Positions 12,124 to 23,291 of a DNA stretch of 64,000 bases are shown piece after piece. The position numbers were made by a program, and so were the translations under genes. The stretch is from the NCBI GenBank assembly GCA_051453625.1, contig JBOZIK010000001.1, forward strand, positions 174,453,928 through 174,517,927, in the 5' to 3' direction. The first letter of the stretch is position 1, and every line of letters starts with the position of its first letter. A model generated the notes under the pieces. That model did not search any database, was not told the origin of the DNA, and saw nothing but the letters and a program-made list of their open reading frames with translations. Source of the DNA: Welwitschia mirabilis (Eukaryota > Gnetophyta > Gnetopsida > Welwitschiales).

Positions 12124-12659
12124 AGCACTATACACTTAACTAAAGATGGTCCATTCTTCATGAACCAATCTTATTTGATGATAAAGTAGAAGTAGAGTAA
12201 CTATATATTCTTAATAATTAACTTAAGTTTGATCATTTGACAACTGAGTTTTTTGATCTGGAAAGTAGTGAGTTTGAGTCTGTCAAGTATGCAGAAGTCT
12301 AAGAATTTAGCAGACTTAAGATTTCTTGGTTTGAGGATAGTCGTTTACTACTAATGTCCAGACAATAGTCTAAGATGATAGTTTATTCTTCTAAAAATTT
12401 CTCAAAAACCAAAAATCTGAACTTAAACCTAAACTTAAAACCTTTAGATAGTGGACTAAAATATGTTTTTTTAAATAGTAACTTGAACAAACCATTGATT
12501 ATCAATAAAAACCTTTCCTATTAATAAAAATCAAGTCTTATCTCTCTTCTAGAATCTAAAGTAAATGCATTCACTTGGTCCTATAATGATTTGACAGCCA
12601 TACCAACTTCCATTATATAACATAAACTCTAGCTCAAATAAAATGCTAAACATGTAAGA

Positions 12660-13430
12660 CAACCATAATTAAGACTTAATCCATCCCTTAAACCAATTGT
12701 AAAGGATGAAATCATAAAAATAATGGATGCTAGAATCATTTACTCCATTACTGATAGTGAGTGGATTAGCCCCTTAATAATAGTTCTTAAAAAGGGTGGG
12801 AAACAGCATATGCGCATAGGATTTTAAAAATTAAATGAGGTAACAAAAAAGACCATCGTTCTTTACCTTTTATTGATTAGATTCTTGATAGGATTTAGGG
12901 TCATGCTTTTTATTATTTCCTTGATGGTTATAGTAGTTACAATTAGGTTTGCATTGCTAGAGAGGACTAAGATAAAACTACATTCACTTCTTCTTTTAGT
13001 ACATTTGCTTTTATACATATGTCTTTTGGACTTTGTAATGATGCCAGTGCTTTTTAATGTGCTATGATGGGTACCTTTTATGATACACTTAAGGTTTCCA
13101 TTGATATTTTAATAGATGACATCTCTATTTATGTAAAAATGTTTAAACAAATCTTAGATCATTTAGAAAAAGTCTTAGATTATTACATTTCTAGTGACCT
13201 CCACTTGAATTAGGAAAAGAGTCTTTTTCTTGTAAAAAATGGCATTGCTTTGGTCACCATATCTCTTAGGAGAGGATTAGAATGGATGCTTCTAAAGTTA
13301 GTATTATTCAAAATCTTAGTCCTCCTATAAATATTAAACAGGTTTCATCTTTTCTTAGTCATTTTGATTTTTTACTGTTTATTCATTCATATTTATGCTT
13401 CTATTTGTAAGTTCGTTTACTAGTTAATAG
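12660..13430 (+). pseudogene. Reverse transcriptase, copy 1
   Basis: Ty3/gypsy RT, seen across several frames. PIVKDEIIKIMDA and SEWISPLIIV match the N-terminal block (usual form W-V-S-P-V). Then come a decayed W-R-M-C-[IV]-D-[FY]-R-K-L-N block near 12800-12840, FLDGYSSYN-like residues near 12915, FGLCNDASAFQCAMM near 13030, and the catalytic box as LIDDISIY (13103-13130) with both Asp retained. Stops and frameshifts are frequent. The motif set fits the Athila clade. It is followed without a gap by RNase H. Confidence 0.8.
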
Positions 13431-13499
13431 AGAAAAAAGCCAAATTTGAATGGAATTAATATTTTCAAATTACTTTTAATAGGCTTAAACATAAATTTT

Positions 13500-13945
13500 C
13501 ATATGCTCCTATAGTGATGGGACCTAATTGGGCACTTGATTTTAAACTTATGTGTGATGTGAGTAACTTTGTCATGGGTGGGATTATTTGTCAGAAATAT
13601 GAGAATGATTCTAAAGCTATATCTTATCATAGAAAATCTTTTTCTAGAGCTTAAATGAACTACATCACTACAGAGAAAGAAATACTAGCCATTATCTTTT
13701 ACCTAGATTCTCTTAGACATTATTTTTTAGGCTTTCACATGAATGTTTACACTGACCATGTTGTCATTTATTATCTCATAACCAAGAAAGATTTTAATGT
13801 CTATTTGATTTGATGTATCCTTCTTATGCAAGAGTTTAACTTGACCATCATAGATAAAGTAGGAAAGCATAATTTTTTTTTCAATCATTTGTCTCAACTT
13901 TTTTCTCCTCTAGATGATACTATCATTAATGATTCCTTTCCTGAT
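13500..13945 (+). pseudogene. RNase H of Ty3/gypsy type, copy 1
   Basis: The domain follows RT, as in all Ty3/gypsy Pol proteins, and would degrade the RNA template. Recognisable parts are WALDFKLMCDVSNFVMGGII (first acidic region), NYITTEKEILAIIFYLDSLR (second acidic region, normal T-T-E-[KR]-E), FHMNVYTDHV (third acidic region) and the tail EFNLTIIDKVGKHN. Acidic residues of each block are still present, but stops interrupt the frame. It ends at the N gap. Confidence 0.8.
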
Positions 13946-13950
13946 GAGTA

Positions 13951-14050
13951 NNNNNNNNNNNNNNNNNNNNNNNNNNNNNNNNNNNNNNNNNNNNNNNNNN
14001 NNNNNNNNNNNNNNNNNNNNNNNNNNNNNNNNNNNNNNNNNNNNNNNNNN
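13951..14050. other. Assembly gap, exactly 100 N
   Basis: A run of exactly 100 N is commonly a placeholder of unknown length. Sequence left of it corresponds to the end of RNase H (like 16868). Sequence right of it corresponds to the gag-protease linker (like 11050). Confidence 0.95.
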
Positions 14051-14609
14051 TTGTCTTAGGAAGTCCATTAAAGAGTTAAAAAAACACAAGAAAAGATGGA
14101 AAATTCTACAACAAACTATGCTTGCCAACCAAAAACCATAAGGGTCTCTTACCACTCAACCTTTATCAAACCCTAACAAAGTAAGAAAAGATTGTAAGGT
14201 GGTGACAAGAAGTAAAAATGAAATAACTCCTCCTATCCATAAGGCTTTAACATCATAAAGTAATAAGAATGATGAGGAAGAGGACACACAAATTTTAGAA
14301 AATCATTAATTTCATTCTTTATTAAGTAATAAAAAGAAAGATTCTTCACAAAAAATCTCCTACCCCATGGCTTAATAGGCTTAACACAAACCCCATATTT
14401 GATGATCACTTGAAAGCCTTAATGAGAAATGTGAGTATCAAATTATCATTTTGGAAACTTTTACAAGAAAATCCAAGGTATTATAAGCTATGGAAAAACT
14501 TAATAAGAAGAAAATAAAAATTAAGTATCCCTAATAAAGTCTTCCTAGCTTAATCTATTAGCAATTTGGTGTGCCAAAAATGTTCAAAGTTTAAAGATCT
14601 GGGGGCCAC

Positions 14610-15060
14610 AACCATGAGTGTTACTTTATAGGAAAACTATAGAATAAAGAAATCCTTGATAGATATTGGAAATAGTATCAAAATTATGCCGTTGCACATT
14701 TCTCAACGGCTTGGTTTAGAAAAAAGAGTAGAACCTACATGTATTCTCTTAGAGTTAGCCAATACTTCTATGAAGAAACTATTAGGTGTGATCAAGGATT
14801 TGATCATTCAGATAGAGGAAGTTTTCTATCCTATTGATGTAGTTCTTTTGGAAGTTGAGAATCATGGTAGATATCCTTTACTTTTAGCTAGAGCTTTCTG
14901 TGCAACAACCCACTATATTATAAATACAAGAACTAGATTGATGAAGTGCCATTTTTAGAATAAACAATTTTCAATAAGAATGTTTAATGTAGCCAAAAAA
15001 TATTTAGATAACAATTTGAGTTTGGAGGAAGAAATTACAATAACTCTATTTTTATAGCAC
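14610..15060 (+). pseudogene. Retropepsin-like aspartic protease, copy 2
   Basis: One open stretch (from 14656) covers most of the domain: MIDIGNSIKIMPLHISQRL holds the active-site block (Asp and Gly kept, Ala-Ser changed to Asn-Ser). EPTCILLELA, VIKDLIIQIEEVFYPIDVV and RLMKCHF follow in the order seen in Athila/Tat proteases. A stop follows LMKCHF where copy 1 reads on. It lies between the linker and the second RT. Catalysis is doubtful because of the changed active-site triplet. Confidence 0.8.
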
Positions 15061-15559
15061 CATCCAATTAAGGAAATATGGTTCATGCTATATAAATCAA
15101 TCTTGTTTGACGATAAATTAGAAGTAGACTAGTTGTATGTTCTTAACGATCAATCTGAGTTTAACCATCTAACAACTGAGTTTTTTGATCTAGAGAGTAG
15201 TAAGTCTAAGTCTGTCAACTGTGCAGAAGATCAAGAATTTAATAGATCTAATATTTCTTGTTTTAAAGATAGTCATCCACTACTAATGTCCAGATGACAT
15301 TCTGAGATGCTAGTCCATTCTTCTGAGAATTTTCCAGAAACCAAAAATCTGAGCTTAAACCTAAACCTAAAACCTTTAAATAGTGGACTAAAATATATTT
15401 TTCTGAATAGAAACCTTAACAAACCATTAATTATCAATAAAAACCTTATCCCTTAACAAGAATTGACTCTTATCTCTCTTCTAAAACCTAAGGTAAATGT
15501 GTTTACTTGGTCTTATAGTGATTTGATAGTCATACCCACTTTCATTATTGAATATAAAA

Positions 15560-16330
15560 TCTACCTTAAAGAAAATGCTAAACCTATGAGGTAATTCCAA
15601 TGTAGACTTAATCCAGCCCTTAAACAAATTGTCAAAGATGAAATCATAAAAATTATAGATGCTGGAATCATTTACTTCATTGCTAATAATAAGTGAATTA
15701 GCCCCTTGATAGTAGTTTCTAAAAAGGATGGAAAATGGTGTATGTGCATAGATTTTCAAAAATTAAATAAGGTAACTAAAAAAGATCACTGTTCTCTACC
15801 TTTTCTTGATTAGATTCTTGATAGGATTTAGGTTTATGATTTTTACTATTTTCTTAATTGTTATAGCAGTTACAATCAAGTTTGCATTGCTAAAAAGGAC
15901 CAAGTCAAAACTACTTTCACTTATTCTTTTAGTACTTTTACTTTTCTACACATGCCTTTTAGACTTTGTAATGCTCCCAGTACTTTTTAGTATGCTATGA
16001 TGGGTATAGTTTTTGATATTCTTGAGGGTTCCATTGATATTTTTATGGATAAATTCTCTATTTATGCTGAAACTTTTGAACAAATCTTAGATCATTTAGA
16101 AAAAGTCTTAGATCGTTGCATTTTTAGTGGCCTCCACTTGAGTTGGGAAAAGGGCCTTTTTTTGTAGAAAGTGGCATTATTTTAGGTCACTGTATCTCTT
16201 AAGAGGGGATTAGGATGGATGCTTTTAAAGCTGGTATTATCCAAAATCCTAGTTCCCCTACAAATATTAAATAGGTTTGATCTTTTTTTGGTTATTGTGA
16301 TTTTTACCATCGGTTCATTCATGATTATGC
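15560..16330 (+). pseudogene. Reverse transcriptase, copy 2
   Basis: The same blocks as copy 1 appear in shifted frames: EIIKIIDAGIIYFI, WISPLIVVSKKDGKWCMCID (15690-15760, close to the consensus substrate-binding block), KLNKVTKKDHCSLPFLD, and FGLCNAPSTF-like residues near 15965-16000. The catalytic box is FMDKFSIY, in which the second Asp is replaced, so this copy would be inactive even without its stops. It is continuous with RNase H and integrase. Confidence 0.8.
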
Positions 16331-16429
16331 TTCTATTTGTACGACCCTTTACTTATTGCTAGAGAAAGATGCTGAATTCAAATGAAATGAATCTTATCAA
16401 CTTACTTTTAATAGGCTTAAACATAAATT

Positions 16430-16868
16430 ATCTTATGCTCCTATAGTAATGAGACCTGATTGGACACTTGATTTTGAGCTTATGTGTGATGCGGATAACT
16501 TTACCATGGTTGTCAGAAATATGAGAATGATTTTAAAGTTATATATTACCATAGCAAATCTTTGTTTAGAGCTTAAATGAACTACACCACTATAGAGAAA
16601 GTGATGCTAAACATTATCTTTTGCCCTGATTCTCTTAGACATTATCTTTTAAGCTTTCACATGAATGTTTACACTGATCATGTTGCCATTCATTACCTCA
16701 TAACTAAGAAAGATTCTAGTGTCCATTTGATTAGATGGATTATAGAAGAGTTTAATTTGACCATCATAGATAAAGTAGGCAAATATGATTTCCTCACTAA
16801 TCATTTGTCTTGACTTACTTCTCCTCCAGATGATACTATCATTAATAATTTCTTTCTTGATGAGTAGC
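16430..16868 (+). pseudogene. RNase H of Ty3/gypsy type, copy 2
   Basis: WTLDFELMCDADNFTM, then a deletion of about 10 bp relative to copy 1, then NYTTIEKVMLNIIF, FHMNVYTDHVAIHYL and EFNLTIIDKVGKYDF. A stretch from 16577 to 16813 is open. The E of the second acidic block is present but neighbouring residues are changed. The sequence ends in the same tttc.tgatgagta as copy 1, then continues into the integrase instead of a gap. Confidence 0.8.
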
Positions 16869-16909
16869 TTTTCACCGTCTCTTCTTTTCATCCTCCTCCA
16901 TGATATACT

Positions 16910-18185
16910 GACATTGTGAACTATCTTGTAACCATGAAAACACTACAATGTTGGATCTATAACCAATGCAAATCTTTTATCCATAAGATAGGTAACTATG
17001 AGTGGATCGAGCCACATTTGTACTATAGGTGCAAAGACCAAATCATGAGAAAATGTGTGCCTGATTGGGAGATACCTAAGATTCTTCATCTTTGCCATGG
17101 TGGTATTTGTAAAGGACATTTTAGTGGACATAAAACTATAATAAAAATCCTCCATTTTGGATTTTATTGCCCTTTTCTTTTTCATGATTCATTTGATTTT
17201 ATTAGAAGGTGTGATCCTTGTTAGTGTTACAGTATTCTTGTTCATTTATAGGAAATGCCCCTTAGATCTATTATTGAGTGTGAGCCTTTTAATTGTTAGG
17301 GTATTGATTTCATAAGCCCTATTCATCCATATTCTTTTAATAAAAATTACATTTTAGTGGTTGTATATTACATGATTAAATGGGTTAAAGCCATACCTAC
17401 TTCTTTGAATGATGCTCAAACTGTCTGTCATTTTCTTAGAACTTATATATTTCAAAGATTTGGTTTTCCTAGAGTTATCATTAGTGATCAGGGTACTCAT
17501 TTCTATAATGCACTTTTTAAGAAACTTCTTCTATCCATTAGTATAGAACATAGAGTAGTTTGTGCTTATCATCCTCAAACTAATGGACAGGCTGAAAATG
17601 ACAATAGAGAAATAAAAAAAATGCTTCAAAAACTTATCTCTATTGATAAAAAGTCTTGGGCTTCTAAGATTAACAATGTACTTTAGGCTTATCATACTAC
17701 TTTGCATACTTTTCTTGGTTTTTCACCTTATGAACTTGTATATAGTAAAGTTTTTATCTTATCGGTTGATGTGTGTTACAATTCTTATCATTCATTTTAT
17801 CAACTTAATCTTGTGAATTTTGATGAAAATATAAAGTATAGATTAGTCCAGTTCGATCATCTTGATGAAAAAAGAACTCGTGCCATACATCGTTAATTAA
17901 TCCATAAATCCCAAGCAAAGTTCAAATACGATATAAAGATTTTTTACAAAAGTTTAAAACTGGTTAACTTATCTTATTATATAATACTAAGGTTTATCTT
18001 TAAATAATGAGTTGACCTCTAAATGGTTAGGTCCTTACCTTGTGGAGAAAGTGCATCTTAATGGCTTAGTTGAAATTTTAAAAACTAGAGAGATTCAGAA
18101 GATTAATGGATAACAGTTGAAATTATATGAGGAATCTTTAGATACAAATATAAACATGGTAGAAGCACTTGTTTTGGAGGTTTCT
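16910..18185 (+). pseudogene. Integrase of Athila-like element, best preserved coding part
   Basis: Integrase inserts the cDNA into the host genome. The N-terminal H-H-C-C finger is visible (HLCHGGICKGHFSGHKT ... RRCDPC, 17085-17224). The catalytic core keeps D,D,35E: Asp in GIDFISP near 17305, Asp in ISDQGTHF (17486) and Glu in YHPQTNGQAE (17594), exactly 35 residues apart. A C-terminal part follows (LGPYLVEKVHLNGLVEI, then KINGXQLKLYEES near 18100-18140). Open stretches are 16916-17224, 17357-17686 and 17702-17896, joined by stops or short frame changes. The motifs match the Athila clade. It lies downstream of RNase H, as usual. Confidence 0.9.
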
Positions 18186-19600
18186 CTCAGTGAGAAGGAC
18201 TTCCTTCTGATTATTGTCTAAGTTCTTTCTTAGTTTACTCCTTTAGTTAAATATTATGATGTTACCTGATCATCTTTTAAACTTGACTTATGTATTACTT
18301 TATGAAGTTTCATGATTAGTTTTATAATTAGGCATTTATAGGTGGTAAGATTGGATTCACCCAATCTTGAGATATTTCCATGTCTATGGACTTTGTTTGA
18401 AGGAAGATGCCTTTGTTTCTTGTGTTTTTTCCAATGGTGTTAAAGTATTAGATTATTTAAAAGTCTTCTTTTCTGTCTTTTATCTCACTTATTCACCTTT
18501 GTATTTTTTTGAGTGTGTGATCATGTGGGAATTTTTCCAAAAAAGAAAAAAGAAAAGAGAGAGAAATAATAATCATGAGCTATTTTATTTTGTGCTTTAA
18601 AGTAAAATACATGATCACCATGATGTTCTACCACATCAGGATAAATATTTCCAAAAGGAATCTTTTGTAGTATTGGTAGTTATGGGAACTTCACTGAGGG
18701 ATTAATTAGCCACGCTTTGTGGGTCCTTACTCCTTTAATAGTAGTTGCAGTCTCCTCATCATGGAAAAGAATTAAAACTTTGAGGTTAGGGATCAGTGAT
18801 TTCCTGGTATCATTAGAGGCATTACTTATTTTTTAGACTCTTAGTATTTCCACTTGATCATTTTTCTTTTGGAGATTTAGATGAGTTTGTGGGGTGAGAA
18901 CAGGTGAGTTCATTTCTAAATAACTTTTGGTTTTGACATTCATTATTTGATATACTTGAATCTTTGACTATCCTCATAACCACTGCCTTTTTGAATGAAC
19001 TTTATAAAGTTAATATATTTTGTTATGCATATTTACTCAGGTGATATTATGATGTTTTTCTTGGAATTTTGCTAAGTTAGTGTTTAGGATAGGTAAACAA
19101 TTTTCTCCTTATTTCTTGTATTCATTTTCACTCTGTTTTTCGTTATTTTTTGAGTTTAAGGTTTCAAAGTCATATCTACATTAACTTATCCCTTCATAAG
19201 ACTTTAATCATTTAGTAGTTTTCTCTTTGTTTGATCATGATAAAACATTTTTCTAAAAATGCATTTACAAAAAATTTTAAAAAAACATCTTTTCTTTTCA
19301 AAGTCTTTATGAATTTCCTTATGGGTTAGCGAGTTTTAAGTCTACCATGTTTTCATGTTCTGTTCGAGTACATTTATGCAATTTTTATTATAGGCTTTAA
19401 CTTAGATAATCTATTTTCTTTAGTCGTAGTTTTTTCTTTTGTGTGTGTTTGTTCTCTTTACTTTAGTTTTCCTAGTTTTTCTTGGTTCTGTATGTGATTT
19501 TCTGTTTTTATATCTTTTTCTTTTCAGAATTATCATTTAAACGATCATATGTAAGCCTAACTTTTATGGCTGATCTTTTTTTTTTTAAAAAATATTTTTG
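18186..19600 (+). other. 3' non-coding spacer conserved with the 37.4 kb element
   Basis: No convincing protein. The block 18340-19090 is found again, inverted, at about 39160-40120, with the landmarks aaggaagatgcctttg, ggtgagttcattt and accactgcctt in the same order. The open frame 18367-18600 is not preserved there, so I treat the block as untranslated. Conservation between two decayed copies only shows common descent. Confidence 0.6.
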
Positions 19601-19710
19601 ATGCCCTATCATTTACTAGATTATCTAGATGACACCGAATAGATGATGGTCTAATTTTTTTTAAGAGTCGTCCTAAGGTTATTGTCTGGACCATGCGACC
19701 GGATGACAGT
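19601..19710 (+). repeat. Two TCATC..GATGA palindromic modules
   Basis: Modules lie at about 19601-19648 (tagattatctagatgacac core) and 19669-19710 (attgtctggacc and ccggatgacag). They match the modules of the LTRs and leaders and precede the ORF2-like frame, just as the leader modules precede gag. Confidence 0.65.
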
Positions 19711-20099
19711 GTAATAAACCATGACCTAAATAATTTTTCCTCATTTTCACTCATTTTCTCATCATTTTCATCCATTCTTTTAAGACACAATGCATCCTAT
19801 GACTAGCACCAGCATTTTAGGACTTGTCCCACTCAATTTTATTGCCAGATTTGTGACATTTTATCAGATTTATGAAAATGAGGTATGTTTCTCTCTCCTT
19901 CTATTTTTCACTTTTTTCTCCTATTTTTTAGGCTTTCGATGTGTAGTTTTCATGTATATCATTTAGTTTTTTATGCTCTTTATTTTTAGAATTATAGATT
20001 TGAATTTCACCTCATATTTTTAGAGTTATAATTATTTTTGCATATTATAATGTATTTTTAGGGTTTTACTTTTTGCACTCATTTTCTCGCAAATCATAG

Positions 20100-21680
20100 G
20101 TTGAATCATAGATATCCTTTAGATAAAATTAATCAATTCGATGTGTTCTACAGCTTTGCTAGATTAGATTTTGAGCACTTTGAATTTTCACTTTATGTGG
20201 GGTCTATTAAACATACAGTTTTCACACTTTTTCTATTTATCTTTATTTTTCGCTTAATTTAAATAATTTGGGATGCATTACATCTTTTAAGAGAGGCAAG
20301 ACATATTTTTAGTATTCTTTTTAGTTTTTCATCAACTTCAGAAGTCATTATTGCGGATCCGTATGATGTTTTAACTTGTTTATCTATTTTCGCATGATAA
20401 TTTTGTGTTTTCAATTGAGAAGGCCATGTAGACATAAATCTAGATAGCCCAAGACTATGGTTGAGCTTGTAGAGTAGGAGGTAGGCCCTTTGGTTGACCT
20501 GATATGGAGTGTACAGAGCTTGTACATCTGCCACCTCAACACGGATGATCCTTGAGTATTTAGATAGCTAGTATTCATGTTAAAAAACATTTTGGAGACT
20601 TGATGCATTGTATAGAGCTAGAGGTAATTAGAGATTAACAGATTTATAACTTAGATAGGTCACAAATGCACATGATTTATATTATGCATTAGAGAGAAAG
20701 AGTTTTATGACACCATGCATATAGAGAGGTGACCTAATGCTCATGGTTAGTTTTAGTATACGATTTTTGCCTTCATACAAGACCATGAGATAGCTATTCT
20801 TCCATCCCACATTGTAGTTATTATAGATCTTGAAGGGCTTATGAATATGCATATTCATTTAGCTAGTAGAATAAAGGAGTATTAAGTCTATAGAACCATT
20901 TTAGATATACTAGTTAATTTGATCATAGATCGACAGGAGATAAATATTACCTAGCTGATCCTCACCTACAGAGTTTTACATAGAGGATTAATTCATAATA
21001 TTAGTCCATCATTTCATAATAATCAAGCCATGGTGAAACATTTACAGATTCTGGCAGCTTTTTGTTAAGGAAAGTGGATGGACTTATCCACTTTTATTTG
21101 GAATTGACTTAGGTCCATGATAGAGGCATGACATTTACAGACACTTAGTTATCCATGCCTCCTCTCAGCTCTTTTCAGATGATTTGGGATATTGGAGCCT
21201 ATAGGTGAGTAGCATATCTCACATATTTAGACTTATACTCATTAGTTATAGGACATGGGTATACAGATACCAGGAGAGGTAGAGAGACCTGCGGTTGAAA
21301 ATTCCCTAGAGCAGATTTAGACTTTTCTGGCTAAGACCACTAAGACTATCACACATTTCATTAACACTAATATCCAGGCACTTGATCAGAGGATCCAAAT
21401 CTTTAAGTAAAAAATTAAATAGCAGATCCTATCTATTGAGAGAAGAGTACAATACATAGAGGATTAGATGGTGGACATGCATCAGTGCATCGTCTCTATT
21501 TAGCAGAGAGTGACTATAGATATTCTAAAGGCAGTTTGTGTCTAAGGCGATGAGATAGTCATATCCATTATTACACATTTGAATGTCCATTTCCCCATTG
21601 ATCCTAAGCATCCACCTTCTTTTCCCCTTTCTCTTGAGCCAATTGCCGAGCCTCAGTTCATCATGCATAAATGAGGAAAG
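20100..21680 (+). pseudogene. ORF2-like (env-like position) frame of Athila-like element
   Basis: Athila elements often carry an extra frame of uncertain (env-like) function between integrase and the 3' LTR. Here one frame reads well from about 20740 to 21670 with scattered stops: FAFIQDHEIAILPSHIVVII, then LMNMHIHLASRIKEY, then a polar heptad-like stretch (ITHFINTNIQALDQRIQIF, SIERRVQYIED) that could be a coiled coil, and finally a Pro/Ser-rich end (HFPIDPKHPPSFPLSLEPIA). I see no clear signal peptide or membrane helix, so envelope function is not supported. Position and the coiled-coil/proline ending fit Athila ORF2. The N-terminal part (20100-20740) is uncertain. Confidence 0.45.
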
Positions 21681-21970
21681 TGATTTTGCACTATATTTTG
21701 TATTTCATCTTCTATAATTTTTTTTTTTACTAAAAACTCTCTTCTGATATTATATAGACATATCATTTTTTCAACCTAGTGTACTTATTTCTTTCTAAAT
21801 TTTACATGATTATCTTTTGATCTTTCATGATGAGGATTTAATTATACTAAGGCAAATATTTTATACTTGATTATTAATTTTAGTGAGAGGCTGTCAATTA
21901 TGTTTTATTGATTATTTGTGAAAATGACATTTTATTGTAGGTTCCAGTTTTCAAAACTTTTTTCTGAGCC

Positions 21971-22011
21971 TGTTATTCCCTCTATTATCTGGATGACAAT
22001 CTGAATAATCA
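21971..22011 (+). repeat. TCATC..GATGA module upstream of the 3' LTR
   Basis: This is a single module with core attatctggatgacaa, about 200 bp before the polypurine tract. Confidence 0.6.
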
Positions 22012-22194
22012 ACCGCTAAGATTACACAGGTGTTTCGTTTAGTATTTTTAATTTCTTCAAAATTTAGTTTTCTATATCTAAAATATTCTACAAATATTTT
22101 TAAGATAATTTCTTTAGGTATTCTAGTTATTTTATTATTTAATAAGTTAGCTCACAAATGTGGTTTACCACCTATTTGTCAGGAACTGACAAGC

Positions 22195-22210
22195 CTAAGT
22201 AAGGGGGCTA
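22195..22210 (+). promoter_or_regulatory. Polypurine tract
   Basis: The purine-rich taagtaagggggcta lies directly before the 3' LTR start TGTTGGGC. In the live element it would prime plus-strand DNA. It helps fix the LTR boundary. Confidence 0.7.
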
Positions 22211-23286
22211 TGTTGGGCTGTCAACTTACGCATATTTGATAGGGTATTCTGAGTTGTTTTATAGGTAAATAGATAGGTGAATACTTGGTTTTCATGATAA
22301 TGAAGAGCTAGGATGAAAAGGATGAAAATATTTAATCTCCATGATAATTCACAAGCATTCTAAACAAAATATGAATACTTTGTATTTTGGATGATAACTT
22401 CCTATAAACATCAAGGCTAATGCAATGAATAAAGAATTATTGAAGTCCATTATCCACCTCATCATCTGGATGACAGTACAGATAACAGTGCCAACTGGAT
22501 ATTAACTGAGATCTAACCGGTAGTTGATATGGATTGATTATGAGGTGGCATTATCTCCTCTATCATCTGGATAATTAGATGAATGACATTATTATAATGC
22601 CTATACTGAACATTTACCAAACTTTTTGCATGGCCATTATGGTTTACTTGCGTCTTTTTATCTATGCTATTTTGTGTCTTTAGTCAATAAATAGAGATCT
22701 CCCCCTTGACTTTTACTTATCTTTGTTTACTCCTGAAATTCTCATGATAGAAGATTAAAGGACTAGAGATCCATCCTGTAGTAGTAGAGAGATGTTTCCT
22801 TAGTGTTGAATATCATTTCCTCCATTGCGGTGTGGCTACTTTATAACATAGATGTAGTTCAAATCTTAATGCAAAATATTTCCTTTTTATGATTCAATGT
22901 ATGAATGTTTCTCTTCCTCATAGCTTATGTTGCTTGAGATTTGGTAATAGTTTCTCTTGTGATATAGGTTATAAGGGCAACCTTTGTCAAGGTTGTGCTT
23001 GGTTAGTTTAGGTTAAATGCATTGTTTTTTTTCTAGATTAGCTTTGTATGAGTATGTTTCGTTTCATTTTCATACATTGCAAGTTATTTTTATAGATTCA
23101 GTTATCAGTGTTTTTCTTTTGAAAGTGACTCTCTTATTTTCTACTTTGGCCCTCGATGGATTATGACATTTGGATACATTTGGATTAACTCCTATTTATA
23201 TTAGTATGCTATGTTTGTTCATTATTATTTGTGATTAACAAAATTCTACTCAAGACATAAACATTGCATAAATATGCACTGCAACA
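22211..23286 (+). repeat. 3' LTR of the 8.1-23.3 kb element
   Basis: The LTR is 1076 bp, TGTTGGGC...GCAACA, and is the partner of 8074-9164. It contains two TCATC..GATGA modules (22449-22490 and 22549-22590). The first holds a clean catcatctggatgacag. The TTGGA target-duplication copy follows at 23287-23291. Confidence 0.85.
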
Positions 23287-23291
23287 TTGGA

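Larger units (their letters stand above)
11050..13945 (+). repeat. Internal duplication, first copy (protease-RT-RNase H)
   Basis: This segment aligns with 14051-16865 from tcttaggaa.tccattaa at the left to tttcctgatgagta at the right. The copies differ by many substitutions and small indels, for example a roughly 10-bp deletion in the second RNase H near 16508. They are therefore not the same allele assembled twice. The N gap 13951-14050 lies exactly at the junction. Confidence 0.85.
14051..16868 (+). repeat. Internal duplication, second copy (protease-RT-RNase H)
   Basis: This is the partner of 11050-13945. It runs without interruption into the single integrase, so this is the copy in normal Pol context. 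It lacks the 46-bp duplication found in copy 1. It has its own damage, including a changed RT catalytic box. Confidence 0.85.
8074..23286 (+). mobile_element. Complete but dead Athila-like Ty3/gypsy LTR retrotransposon
   Basis: The order is 5' LTR, tRNA-Asp primer site, leader, gag with zinc knuckle, protease, RT, RNase H, (100-N gap), second protease, RT, RNase H, then integrase, a long 3' region with an ORF2-like frame, polypurine tract and 3' LTR. The integrase and RT resemble the Athila clade, and the primer site is the one typical of that clade. All coding parts carry stops and frameshifts. The total is about 15.2 kb; removing the roughly 2.9-kb internal duplication gives about 12.2 kb, a usual Athila length. 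It sits inside R1 copy 2 with a 5-bp target duplication. Confidence 0.85.

Noticed and set aside
18367-18600. 77-codon frame after the integrase
   Set aside because: Its inverted counterpart near 39760-40060 does not keep the frame; treated as untranslated spacer.
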